Of a stretch of DNA of 64,000 bases, positions 36,701 to 49,697 are shown piece after piece. The DNA is from Gossypium raimondii. Lineage: Eukaryota; Streptophyta; Magnoliopsida; Malvales; Malvaceae. How positions within the stretch are numbered: the first letter of the stretch is position 1; each line of letters starts with the position of its first letter. Below the pieces are notes generated by a model. The model was not told where the DNA came from, ran no database searches, and worked only from the letters and a program-made list of their open reading frames with translations. The stretch is taken from assembly GCF_025698545.1 (NCBI RefSeq), contig NC_068575.1:59281980-59345979 (forward strand). The letters are read 5' to 3'. The position numbers were made by a program, and so were the translations under genes.

Positions 36701-38550
36701 TGCATCATACAACCTCTCTGAACAAAGATTGTACACTTTGTATCTCCCCTGCACAAAAAGTTGTTGATATAAGATATGTGACAAAATGAGGCCTCCAAAA
36801 AGCTTCAGAAATATAAGACAAAGGCCTACCTACTCACAGACGTACAAGCAGATTTAATCCAGAACACATAAAGCCACTAAGTCTGGAATGTGCTATTACC
36901 AGCCAGTAACAAAACTAAACTTTGAACTTTTAATACTGCAGATATAGAATTACAGAGATGGGAAAGAGAATGATATTACTATTCGACTGTTTTTCTCTAA
37001 CCCTACAAATTTTAGTTTCCACCACACTTGCAACTTTGCCTGAACTAAACTTACTCTTCTACTATGATTTAATGAGACAAACACTGACCTTCACAGTTAA
37101 GATCACAGTAACCATTAATACATGAGTAATGACATAGCAATACATTCTTCCATCATATTTTAGACAAAACTTAAACAACTACAATCCTCCATCTCCAAGT
37201 GAATTCTGTAACTATTTAACTGTATATGATGTTTCCTGAAATATAGAAAATATTTCCATATAGTTTCATATTGTTTTTACTGAAATTATACACATCTCAA
37301 ATTATCCCCTTTCCTCATCCAGTCACCTATATTATATTAGTTAATATTGAACCCCTAATTTTTTTGCAATGTTGTTTAGGCATGTAACATGCAAGATTTT
37401 AAATTGCATAGTCTATATTAAAATTCTAAATAACCCTCTTCATAATATTTCATTATTTAAAGGGAGCACCTCTGACCTCACCCTTTTTAAAGATCTATCA
37501 GATAAACAGATAAAAGAGTCCTTTGTTATGCATGCAACATCCTACCTTATGATGAGTTTCAAAAAACTTGATCACTTCCTCCATTTTATTTCGGTAAAAG
37601 CCCTGCATCACATTTTAAGTCCATAAAACCAAAAAGTGAACTTGGACATGAAAATTCAATTGCAAACCAGGTAAACCTTTTTACCTCAAAGAATCCAAAA
37701 AGCCCCGAGCTTAGATCACCAGCTGGAAACCCCATGGCAATTATATTCTCAGTGATATAAGTCATATCCAAATCAAACTCTCCCTCCTGCATAACATGCA
37801 TTAAAAATCTTTTGAGCATGTGATTCATTATAAATTGGTATCATACTTGATATATATAAATCTGAAAGATAAGGAACTTCCCATCATGGTTGGATAAGAG
37901 AGTCTTTTAATATTAACATCTAAAATCAAGATAACTGTTTGATGTCAGACATTTTAATTAAAAACAAACCACCACCACCACCAACACAGTTAGGATACCT
38001 GGTATCTTCGATTGTTTTGCGAGACCATATGGCGTGCTTTGACCTGCACAGCCTTCACTGCATTCAAAGACGAGTCAACTATACCCTTTTTAAATGATTC
38101 AAAAACAGCTTGTGGTGCTGTAGAAGTATGTGCTGCGCTGTCATCCGGTGATAGAGTCATCGATTGCAACCTCAATCCAAGCCCACTGGTAAAGCGTGCT
38201 AGAGCTGAAGTCCCATCATTTCCAGCTTGAGATTCCTGTGGTGGTGCTATGGGCTGTGGTAATTTCAAATTTCTTGCCCAAGAAGATATGCCAGTGGAGG
38301 GTAACGCAGATGCTGGGGAGTTCTGCGAGGAAATGGTTTTCACAGTGACAGTAGATGCATTATCAGCAGGCTTTGGAGGTTCAATATCATAAGTTTTGAG
38401 AGGAGGTTCCACATTGTTAGCCATTGGGTGACTTTTCATATCATTCATATTAGCTGGCAGTTTAGCAGCAGCGGCGACTTCAGCAGAGGTTTCAACATCA
38501 GAAGCTTTACTTGGAGCTTGAGATAAGGAATCAACAGATTCTGAGTCCAT
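33745..38550 (-). CDS. PTEN2A: PTEN-family dual lipid/protein phosphatase (PTEN2A/2B type)
   Basis: Removes the 3-phosphate of phosphoinositides and phosphate from proteins, judged by family. Coding exons, minus strand in order: 38550-37999, 37786-37685, 37602-37546, 36748-36683, 36431-36255, 36143-36057, 35960-35896, 35829-35753, 35405-35359, 35278-35148, 34430-34361, 34257-33745. All splice sites are GT-AG, phases agree, and they join to 647 codons plus stop. The long disordered N-terminal part (1-184) ends in ARHMVSQNNRRYQ. The phosphatase domain starts near EGEFDLDMTYITENIIAMGFPAG. The P-loop HCKAGMGRTG is at 298-307 with catalytic Cys299 and Arg305. A C2-like domain follows (EDFWIKAPKKGIVIFAIP, GDFKIHFHDRQGDFYCW). 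The acidic C-terminal tail ends SFGDDEDYDSE, as in Arabidopsis PTEN2A/2B. The start is ATG 38548-38550; the reading frame upstream is 5' untranslated exon. Confidence 0.95.
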
Positions 38551-39200
38551 TCTACTACTCAACTGCAATCAACCAATATCTGAACAAAGGACATAACTCT
38601 AAAACAGAGTAAAAATATCATAATTTAATCATCAACGAGTTGCAATGTGGAATCAAGCAATCAAATCCAAAACTAAACCAAGAAAAAAGTGTATTTAGGA
38701 AGCAAAATAGAATGGAGCCAAAGAAGTTTGAAATCCTCTCAAGCCAATGAAACGCTCAAAATACCGCATTTTGGAACAGTTATCATTGACAACTATTATT
38801 AAAGATGGCTTTTCAAAAACAACAAATCCTAGCTCGAAAGCTAACAAAGTTCATTGATCGCTACTTATACATTGCTCTTTGAAAGCCAACGTCTCAAATT
38901 CAAATTGCAATATTTTTCTGTATACGTATAAATCTAAGCACCGGCATATCCTAATTCGACAATGAATTGAAATGCAATTAGTAAAAGATTAGATCTGGAA
39001 ACAAAACTTGGATTACTTTAAACAAAATAAAAATCCAAAAATGTTTATGAATTTCGCATTAACAAATGGAATCAAGATTAGCGGCATTTTGATTTTGAAA
39101 AATAGAACCTTACCAGAAATCGGATCCTTAGCTGGAATTATACGCTGCAATTGTTGAAAATGAACAAGATCTTCAACTGTTTATTGGATTTGATTGGCTT
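38551..39200 (-). promoter_or_regulatory. Spliced 5' leader of the PTEN2-like gene
   Basis: On the minus strand a donor (GATTTCTG then GTAAGG, exon end at 39114) and an acceptor (TTGATTGCAG, exon restart at about 38561) frame an intron of about 550 bases just upstream of the start codon. The first, untranslated exon would lie at about 39114-39200. The sites are clear, but the transcript start is inferred. Confidence 0.6.
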
Positions 39201-41666
39201 GCGTCGAAGCTCATGTCCGCAATTGAAAATAAAAAAATATATTACCATTGAAAAAACCGGTCTCGCGGGTCGGAAATTATCCGCTAATTGAGTAATTTTG
39301 CTCACTAATGGGTTAACGATTATTTATAACGGCCGAAAGCTCCATCGGTCCATCCTTCTCTACAAACCTCGGCCCGAAAAAATGACGAACCGGGTTTGGG
39401 CTGCTTTTAAGTTAATTTATTCACAAATATCCCAAATTATATTAACCCTCTCATGTAGGAGAGAAGTTTAAGGAGAACCAAAGTTGGCCGAAGAACGCTT
39501 TACAATTACATGCTACATTTTCTTTTACGTAGAATTAAACTGGAACATGTAATATATTCAAGTACAAGGACTGCCTATTCCAAAGACAACCGACAAAAAT
39601 CAAAACAGAACAACCAAGTTTGAACCAAAAGGGACATCTCTGCACAACAAACATCAGAAACTAACTGTTTCTATCAATTCCATCTATTATATTTTCTATT
39701 GCCCGTGGGATGAGTTGAATTTCGGTTAAGTCTTCTGATTTTTTTTTTTGTTAATAATTATTCAATTCAGTTGGATTTTCGATTTTAATACTTTTATTTT
39801 GCTTTAAAAATGTGTTTTTCTATGACTTGAACATTATTAGTAAATTTTCGAGCTACTTCTTATAAATATTTCTTTAAAAATTTAAAATTTCAACTAAATA
39901 TAAAATAATAAATAATATCATATAATTTTTTTGAAAAATAAATTTTACACAAAATTTTAAATTACTTTTTCGAAAAATTTTAATTTATTTTTACTATTTT
40001 AAAAACATTGTTTTTACATAATAAAAATAAAATTAATTATTAACAAAATTAGATTGGATTTGAATAATGATACTTAAGTTTATTAAAAACCATCCAAATA
40101 TATTGATTGAAATCAATTTTACATAATCGTGCAAACATTCATCAAGTAAAATGTATTTTACAGAAAATAATATCAATCGAGTTAAATTTAATTTTAATTA
40201 ATTCGTATATCAATAAAAGAATATTTAATTATTTTATAATTTTTATAATGATGTTTTATATAATATATAAACTACTTAAATTTTATTCCAAATTTAGTTG
40301 TTTGTATAATATTTTATATCGATTTTAAAATTTCAAAATAGTTTTTTAAAACTTTTTATTGAAAAATATTTACAAATATAAATAGTTTTAAATAATTTTA
40401 AAATGTCATGTTAATAGTTTTAAGTTTCTATACATTTTAATTAACAAACTGTAGCATGTTTTAAACATATTTTAATCACTTTTTTAAAACATTTAAGTAA
40501 AATTTCCAGTAATTTCAACAAAGTTTTAAAATTGTTTGTTAAAAGTTTTATTTTTCTAAAATTTTGTTAGAAATATGTCAAAAATATTAACAACATTAAA
40601 AATATTTTATTTAAATATTTTAAACATATTAACTAAAAATAATTTCAAATTATTGTCAAAGTGTTTATGGCAATATGTTAAAATAATATACAAAGTTGTT
40701 AAAAACAATTAACATTGTCTATGTTAAAAAATTTATTTATTTTAGTATTTTTTAAACATGAAAAAAGCCAACTTTGAATTTATGGAAAACTTCCATTTAT
40801 TTCATATATTTCTACTTTTATTTGTAAAAATTTTCAACATTAATTACAAATTGGACTCATAAATAATTTAGTAAAGAGCAATAAATAATTTAAATACTAA
40901 TTACAGATGTCTCATATTAGAGAGGTCTTATTTGGCATAAAAATAAGATAATTATGAAGTATATTAAAGTATTTTGTATAGTATATTATTGAATTAATTG
41001 GTGTATATAGTCATAATTTATAGTTAAACATTATTAGGATAAGCAATCACGAACTTTAAATATAAACCATAAAACGAATATGAAAAGTACTAAAAGATTA
41101 TGTATAATTTAAAGACAATTACTTTGTTTTAAATTAATGCATAAATGTCGAAACAATTTTCCTATTATCTTGATGTATAAATGACAGGTTAGATTGTTTT
41201 CTAGATTGTAACTTCATATTATTATAGTACACATATATGATTAGATTTATGAAAATATTTTCACATATCAAAACCCAAAAAGTTATTTTTGGAAGAAAAA
41301 CATTAAATTATATTACATTAAACACGATTATACCATATAAAAAGAAAGAAATATACCGCAATATGGAATGTAAGTCCATTACTTTTTGCAAGTCACTGTG
41401 GATATGATCTCGAGGTTGGCAAAGAGATCATATAGTGCAGTATCAAGCCATTTCTGATGATAATTATAAAGCTAAATCGAAGTGGTAATTTGTCAGAATG
41501 GTTGCATTACATTATCCATACTACGAAGCAGAACATATGAATTATATACAGGCTGAAGTTCTTGCAATGCGAAGCGTAACATTTGAAACTTGAAATGGAA
41601 ACAACGATAACAGTTCCTTCATTGATAAACTATGATATTAGGTAAGCCTGTCTAGATGATCTTCTC
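39201..41666. other. AT-rich spacer between the PTEN-like and cathepsin B-like genes
   Basis: No coding frame or known repeat recognised. The right end (about 41380-41666) should include the 3' untranslated region of the cathepsin gene, and the left end the promoter of the PTEN gene. Confidence 0.4.
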
Positions 41667-44621
41667 TTAGAATGAAGCATCTTCGACAATTCCTGTATCT
41701 GTAACCTGTCGAACAAGGTTTTTGGTGGAAGGCAATCCGGCTACGACATCGGATTCGATACCGCACTCGTCTACACCCCTTTTGATCTTGAAGTAACCAT
41801 CCTGTTACGAGAAATACAATAGTCAATATTTAAGCATCATAAAGACGGTTTCTAAATGAATATGGAGAAAAGTGGGACAGGAAACATACATCACCCCAGC
41901 CTCTATTCCATTGGTTTGCAAGAAGCTGCAATGGAGGAAAAAGGTAAAATATTAAAATGAAATCAAAGTAAATGATTCTTCAGATATTTGGCTAAAGATA
42001 CAAGCCATTCAAACATACCCAGTAATCCTCTCCATCATCTGAAGTTCCCCACCCGATCAGCTTAACTGCATGGCCTCCCATAACATCGCCAGTCAAATGT
42101 TTGTAAACTCCCGACTTGTAGTGAGCAAAATCCTGTAAAAATCATGAACCAGCTTAGAATATCGAACTGTGTTTGATCAGACTTTTCATTTCTAGAAATA
42201 CCTATACCAGACGCATGGATATAGGGATTCATTTTTCTTGAAGTGCCAAAAACATGGCAACTCTTGCATGGGATTCATGCAAAAGTAATAGTTTCAAAGC
42301 CTGCTACCGCTCGGAAATTGCTCATCCAGAGAAGCAGGAAATTCAATTAGAAAACTACTGAGTTCTTCCTTTACCTCATAAACGGTGAAGGAGACCTCAA
42401 CCGGTCCATTCTTATAAACCTCAGCCATGATATCAGCAGGATTTGATTTGATCCTATACGCACCGACGCTATAGTGTTTTGACTGCTTCCAGAGAAGGTT
42501 TCCCTTAACACACTTTCTCACACATTTGGGAGTCGGAAATGCAGGCTCGCAACCAGGGTGAGAACAACCAATATCATCAAAGTATGGATCACACTGCAAG
42601 ATGAAGAATATAATATTAGGAGGCAAATTACGTTAAGCTATAGATTTTAATACTAAATCAGGTTAGATGTCCAGAATGTTTATCTAATACAGCGAAATCA
42701 CCAGATTTTCGAATGAAATAATCTTATCATTTCATATTTATACTACTTGAAACTATTAATATAAGAATCTAATTGTTCATCTATGTTACTCTGGGTATTC
42801 GTTTTTGTTTGAAGCACTTGCGTCTGACTCTATTGTCTTATCATATCAAGTTATGATTATGGCGACATGATTTCTAATACTTTGGAAACTTAGACCCGTA
42901 TCCATCACTCATACCCACGTCTGAGTGACAAAGTTCTCAGTGAAATTGTGCTTGAGAAAAAAAATACCTCTTCAGTGACAACACCACTGCGTACAAAGTA
43001 TCTCCATGCAGAGATTGGATACCCTCCATCACAACCATCTCCACATAGAAAGCCACAGCATGCAAGAAGATCATTAACAGACAGAGATATGTTCTGTAAC
43101 CAAAGATTTTGCAGGTAAAAATTGATGTCTATGAACCGTAAATGCCGACTCTTTTCCTTTAGAAAGAGAAAGGAAACAAAAAGGAGTTTCATTTACCATG
43201 TCAAAATGGATACAGAACCGATCAGATAGTGATTCAACAGCTCCAAAAGCCCAGCAAGAACCACAGTGACCCTAAAGCATAAGCACAGCTAAGCATACTC
43301 AGATTTTAATTCTACAAGAACCAGATATAAAAATTGAGAGAAATGAAAATGAGTTACCTGATCTTTAATATTGAAATTGACCCAAGTATTGATTTCATCA
43401 TAAAAAGAAGGAAATCATCAGTCCAATTTGTTTAAAGTTGGCAAAATTTAATAAACCAGCACATAACTCACCGAGAATTCTTCCAATCGAGGTACATTGT
43501 GGCCAAGCTGTTCTAGCATCAAAAGAAGTTGGCAACTTCAAGGATTTGTCATGAGTTAAAATAGGAACGCCCAAAAGTTCTTTCTTAGGTGTTGGTTTTA
43601 CTCCAAGAAGGTGCTTAAACTCACCAATCTATGCATCAAAACAACAGATTGGAACTAATAAGCATACAGAAATAGCAACATAAACGAGAAAGATCAATGA
43701 TGAGGTCCAGGAAGTTGCTGACTTACGGTGTAATTAGAAAATCTAGGATTCAGTGCAGCTTCCCATCCAGCCTTGGGGTTTTGATTTACTTGTTTTACAA
43801 TTGAATCCTACATGATCAAGGTGAGAGTAAAGAATCAACGGCTGTCTATTTAACAACTGAAAGTTGAAGCCCTTCTTTCCCTTAAACACATCAGATGGAG
43901 AACATACCTGAAGGATCCGAGAGTTAAGCTTGACGTCTGAAAGTTGCTCCACAGCAATCACCTGCTGACAATTCAGTATCAACTAAGTCCAAATTGCAAC
44001 TTTGGGGGTTGAACCATAACAACCAAATCAATATTTACTAGCAAACAAAGATGGCAGCCATACATAGAAAGCAACCACAAATAAGCTCCCCTGAAATCTC
44101 TTGTTGAGAAAATCAATTTTCTTTTTAGTTATATTGATTTAGTTTATATCTTTTCATCAAACACATGGTAAACTAAAAAAAAAAAACGTCAATTAACCAC
44201 TATCAGCTCAAAAAAAGTTTCAATCTAAAAGATCGAAACCCGGTGATGGCAAAACTACTAGCAGTAAATAAGTTTTCCTGAAGCCTCTCGTTGAGAAAAC
44301 CAATTCTTTTTAAAGTTTACATTGAACACATGGTAAACTATAAAAAAAAATCGTCTATTTCACGAATCACGACTATGAGCTCAAAAAAAGGTCAACGATT
44401 TAAGAGTTTCCATCTAAAAGATCGAAACCGATCTGGTAAACACGGATTCTAGATATTATTGCCAGTTATCAAAGTCAAAAACAGTATCGAAAATACACGT
44501 ATATGCCCCAAAAAAATCGGACCCAATTTAAGAAAACGGAAGAAGTATCGGAAAATACCTTTGGGTGAACCGTAGAGAGAAGCAACAGAAAGATAGCAAA
44601 AAAGAACGAGGGAGAAGCCAT
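41667..44621 (-). CDS. CATHB: Cathepsin B-like cysteine protease (papain family C1A)
   Basis: Secreted or vacuolar endopeptidase, in plants linked to programmed cell death, defence and senescence. Coding exons, minus strand: 44621-44559, 43961-43908, 43807-43727, 43628-43472, 43362-43358 (5 nt), 43271-43197, 43093-42968, 42593-42375, 42132-42019, 41925-41890, 41801-41667. They join in frame to 354 residues. A signal peptide ([20 protein letters not shown]) is followed by the cathepsin B propeptide. The active site is [11 protein letters not shown] with oxyanion Gln120 and catalytic Cys126, His281 in [12 protein letters not shown], and Asn302 in [10 protein letters not shown]. The [17 protein letters not shown] segment is the plant form of the occluding loop, and [15 protein letters not shown] is the usual disulfide-rich stretch. 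Length matches the family. The 5-nt exon is required to complete the Asp-Gln pair before the active site. Confidence 0.95.
43358..43362 (-). other. 5-nt microexon of the cathepsin B-like gene
   Basis: The previous exon ends ...ATTCTCG before GTGAGT and the next begins GGTCACTGTGG after TTTAG. The family requires Ile-Leu-Asp-Gln-Gly-His here. Only ATCAG, flanked by TATTAAAG on the left and GTAACTC on the right, supplies the missing five bases (G+AT CAG). It encodes the rest of Asp119 and all of Gln120, the oxyanion-hole residue. Confidence 0.85.
44088..44455. repeat. Direct duplication in the first cathepsin B intron
   Basis: Two imperfect copies of about 180 bases in tandem (about 44088-44272 and 44275-44455). 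Shared words include TTGAGAAAA.CAATT, AACACATGGTAAACTA, GAGCTCAAAAAAAG and ATCTAAAAGATCGAAACC. Confidence 0.75.
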
Positions 44622-47600
44622 AACCTTCGTTTCCAATGACAGAGGAAAGGGCAAAAGTGATTATGGGGATTAGAAGGGTCCTATTGCTTGAGACCTTCCT
44701 TTATTGTTAAGATTGCAAAGAAAACGACAAAGGAGAGGTTAAAAGCGAGATAAGGGAGAGAGATGACGAAACTTCAAAAGTCCCATATTTTGAGGAATGA
44801 TTGCGTGTTGGGTTATTATTGGACTGTTTGTGGACATTAAAGCGGCGCTGACGTCGAAATTATGGGAAAATCTGACACCCTGTCTCGTGGCATCTTTCCT
44901 CCCCGCCATTGTTATCTCTAATGAGATATTTTTATACAATATGTTACTTGAACTTTCACAGATAGATTCAATGTGGTGTCTTAAAGGCTAAAATAGACAG
45001 AGTCAATGTTTTTAGTTGGGGGTTATTGTTAACGTAACATCCATACATCACTGGAAAACGCAATGCAATTAAACGTTCGAGTCAGTTCGGAGTATAAATT
45101 TGTCGAGAAACGTTTAAATGAGATATTTGTATTTACGATTTTTTTTAAAAAATTTTAAAAGGAAAATTGAGTTAGATTCGATTAGTATAATCACTAAAAT
45201 ATACCTATTCATTTCGCTTCATCAAACCGGGATAAATTCTTAATTAAACTTAATATTTATACTAAATTACTAATATATGATTAATGTAATGATTCTACTT
45301 TTAAATAAATAAATTTAAAATTTAAATTAAATTTATATAAATTGTGAATTTAATTGAAATATGACCAAAAAATTAATAATAATTAAAATATATCATGTTA
45401 CGAATAATAAAATGAACATAATCACTTACAAACAATGCACTCGATTCAAAATTACTTAGCTCAATACGAAAATAATCAAAATCAACCTTAATTTCTACGT
45501 GAATGCTGTTGGTGTCACTGAAACTATAACTTATAATCGAAATTATGTGACATGAAGGATAGCTCTAAAAAAGTAAAATCCCAAAGTTAGCATTTTTGTG
45601 GTTTACAAAATTGCATCAACATAACATAAATATGCAATTGTGTAAAATTTTATATAAAACTTTCAACACATTACAAAAATATATATTTATTTAATTCAAA
45701 CATAGTGATAAATTGTGTAAAATATGAGATAAATCAAGACACAACACAAATATGACACAGAAACATAATTTATTTTATAAATTGAACCATTACTATAGAT
45801 TATGAAGACATGATATGTTAGCATAAACACGTCATACACAAAAAAAAGTTTAAATTTACAAAATATGAATTATTGATATGTATGATATATACAAATTTAT
45901 AATATTCTTTTTTTTTTTGAAAAACATGTATAACATACCACCACAACATAACAAAATCAAATTATTAGTATCTAAAACTTATATAAATAAAATATACATA
46001 AATTTATGCTACCTTAAATATAAAAAATTAATATAAACGTGAATCACATCACTTCATTTCATCCGAACACAATAAAAACAAAATCTCAAAATATTTTTAG
46101 ATTGCCAAATACCTTTCTGGGAAATCCTAATAGCATTGCTTACTTGGCGGAAAATTAGTCTTCCTTAAACTTTAATTGAGTATATATTTTATAGATTCCA
46201 CGTCATATTGAATTTTCGGATTGAATTGATCTACTATTAATCCGAGTAAGAAAAACCAAAATCATTTTCCTCCTTTCTTTCAAATGTTCTTATTAACTTA
46301 AACAGGTAGCATTAGTTTCATCCCCAAAAGGAAAATTTATAATTAGGATGCCTTCGTTCTATGAAAATTAATTTACGAATTTTTTAGCTATTTTTTGTAT
46401 TTATTTCATGAAAAATAGTTAACGAAAAATGATTTATTTATTTCAATTTTGAAATTTGACTCTTCTTTTTAAAAGAATCCTTATAATACATTGATTTATA
46501 TATAAAATTTATTTGAATAAGGCAAACACTATTATATTGATAATATGTTTAAATTAAAAAGTTTGTCACTAATAAGAATCATAAATTATAATAAAATAAA
46601 GACATAACACATAATATATTGCAAATTTATGCACCTATGAGTAAATGTGTTTAGGAAGTCTCTATATTCAACAATAGATTAAATTAATCTCTTTATTATT
46701 AAATAAATCAATTTAATCTATGTTGATAAAAATTATAAAAAAAAGAAGACAATTATTAACTGTATTAAGTTTTCTAGTTTAAAACAAATATGGCATGAAT
46801 ATTTCATCTTTTAGAAACCACCACTGAATGAGAGAAGAAAAATTAGAAATAAAAAACCATTATCAAGAACTTAAGAGAGCCGCTAAATTGATAATGCATA
46901 AAAATCAAATGTTTTATTAAATATCACGTATATGCTAATAACTGAAACTAAAATTGCTACTTTCAATAGATAATCACATTTACAGAGAAAATAAAATGGA
47001 CGGAACTAAAAAAAAAAAAAAATCGGGATTGGATTATGTTGGAGTATATCGAGTCGTGGGGGGAATTGCCAGCTTAGTTATCATCTCTACATCTCATATC
47101 ATGTCTTTTTCACGGTGTTTCTCTTTCCAAACAACAAATCTCATTTTTCTCTTTCTATTGAAACCCTAATCACCCAAGAAGTGTGCCACTGTCAATGGTC
47201 AACTTCGGTCACTAACACCGTCAAGTCGAAGCTCTCTCATGATTCTCTCCTCTAACGATTCAATTTTTGATTCTCATTGTTCTTTATTGCGATTTTCGAT
47301 TTTGGCTCGGGATATCTATTAAGTTGTTAGGTTTGCTGATAAATTGGATTAACATTTCAAGTAGATGGTTGAGTAGAATTATGAGGGGTGGATATTGGTT
47401 GCGATAGCAGATAAGGTTTAAGAAAGAGGTGATGGTGGTGAATTGAGAAAATGGCAATGGTGAGTTGAAGCTTGGGGACCGGCCTAGACTTGTCCATGGG
47501 CCGGGCCGGGCTCGAAATTTTTTGGCCCAACTCTTAGGCACGGACCCGACCCGAAATACGGGCCTAAAATTTTACCCAGGCCCGGCCCGAGAAAAAATAA

Positions 47601-49232
47601 TAAGCTCGAGCCCGGCCCGGCCCCATTTTTAATAAACACAAAAATAATATTTTAAAAATAAAAAAATATTTTTAAAGTATTTTAAAAATAAAAAATATAT
47701 TTATTATATTCGGGCCGGGCCGGGCCGGGCTCGGGCAAAAAAAGTTGAGCCCGAGCCCGGCCCATTTTTAAAACGGGCCTCATTTTTTTGCCCAAGCCCA
47801 TATTTTGGGCATATATTTTTACCCGAACCCTCCCATATTTCGGGCGGGCCGTTGGGCCGGGCCGCCCGGCCCATGAACAGGTCTAGACCGGCCCACACAA
47901 AATTTTATTCTGTTTTTTTTTTTTAGGTTCAAAGTCTAGTCTGAAAAAATAGATTTAAAATTTTATTCAAGTTCAGCCTAAATTAAAAAATGTTAAACAC
48001 GAGTCCGACCTAATCTATTTATTTTAGCTTTTTAGATTATTCTTTTATATAAAAATAAATTACATCAAAAACATTAAAATATTAAAATAAATATATTTTC
48101 AATAAATTAAAACATATTAAAAGAATAATAATTAACACTAAGATAGTTGCAACTTATTAAGCAAATGTCTCAAAAATAGTAACAAATCTAACAATAAAAT
48201 ATGAGTTATATAATATCCAAATAATAACAATAATATAATAACAATATAATAGAAAAATGATAGCAAAACAACAATAAAATAACAATAAAACAACTTATTT
48301 AGGTTGGGCAGGAGAAAAAATCCTATTCAAGGCTCGACCAATTTAGAAAAACGAGTCTTATTTTTTTTGTCTAAACTTATTTTTTGAACTTATATTTTTA
48401 CCAAATCACTCTTACTTATCAAACGAATTTTTAAATTCAGACGAATAATTTACCTATCATCAGGTATCTCGAAATTGTGCAGATAATTTCTAGATTAAAT
48501 GAGAAGTAAAAAAGCCATAACTATTTATAAGGGAATCGTGATATTTGTATAAAGTTAATAGTTTAAAGAACTCTCAGCACATCCCAAATTAATATTTACA
48601 AAGAAAAGTGAAGTTCCATTTGTATAAGATTATGCATTTATTTAAGTTTTTATATTTAGATATTCTAATTATTTAAACTTATTTTTACCAAAATAATATT
48701 TAAATACTATTTTATATTAATTTATCAAATTAAATTAAAAATAATATTAATTTATCATACAATTTATAAATTCTATAAAAAAAATCAAGCTAAAAAGCGT
48801 TTGAGAACTTTGAGGGCCAAAGACAAATTATCATATTTTTAAACATTAATTATAGTGTTAGAATAAAATTTTAAAAACCTTGAAGGGTTAAAATGAAAAT
48901 TTTCAAAATTTAGAGTGCTGGCCCCTGCCACCCCCGCCCCCAAAATTCGCCCCTGTTTACAGAAAACTGCCATTAAACCCTAATTCCAACCCAAACGGAA
49001 GCTATTACGCCGGACGAGATAGTTCTCTCTCGCCTCTCAATTTCAAAATGAGATAGGTACTTTACGCTTCTATTTTAAATAACCTATTTGGTTTAGGACC
49101 TTTTCTTTTCTTTTTTTACTCGTGTAAGCTGTAAGCAAGGTTCTTACATTGATCTTCATTCAACAAACCTAGCTACTATTGGAGTTCAATCCAATCCAAC
49201 TCTTTTCTTCTTCACCACCGAAAGTAGAAAAA
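44622..49232. other. AT-rich spacer containing a hAT-type element
   Basis: Nothing coding is supported. The first few hundred bases are the promoter of the cathepsin gene. An inverted-repeat element lies at 47485-47885. The stretch at about 48950-49232 is the promoter and 5' leader of the TAM41-like gene. Confidence 0.45.
47485..47885. mobile_element. Non-autonomous hAT-type element, copy 2
   Basis: 401 bases from TAGACTTGTCCATGGGCCGG to the imperfect inverse of TAGACCTGTTCATGGGCCGG, flanked by the perfect 8-bp repeat GACCGGCC (47477-47484 and 47886-47893). The interior has the same layout as the copy at 9066: GC-rich palindromic ends, an AT-rich TTTTAAAAATAAAA core, and the shared words TTGCCCAAGCCCATATTT and CCCTCCCATATTTC.GGCGGG. 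No transposase. Confidence 0.85.
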
Positions 49233-49660
49233 ATGGATAATAAGGACACAGCTCATTCTCATCTATTGAGTTTTCTCAATGCTATTCCTCCGGTTGACTT
49301 TTGCTGCGTCTATGGCTCGACTCTTCATTCAACCGATTCTGGCAAGGTTCTTCTGTTTCACCATAACTCTGTATTTCTTGCATTTCACCTTTGTATTTTT
49401 TTATTTACTTTTTTTTTTTTGCTTTTCCAGTCAACCATGGTAGATTACATACTCGGCGTGTCTGACCCCCTGCAATGGCATTCCGAGGTGAGATTTTCAT
49501 ATTTTAAGCTATGTCACTACTACTTCACAATTCTTTACATTGTGATTTTCCCTTATATTTTCATCTATCTAATCTATTTTGTCTTTCTCCCAACTAGAAT
49601 CTAAAAATGAATGCAGATCATTACGCCTCATGGATGGTGCTTCTCGGTGGGGCGAAACTG

Positions 49661-49697
<37 letters not shown>

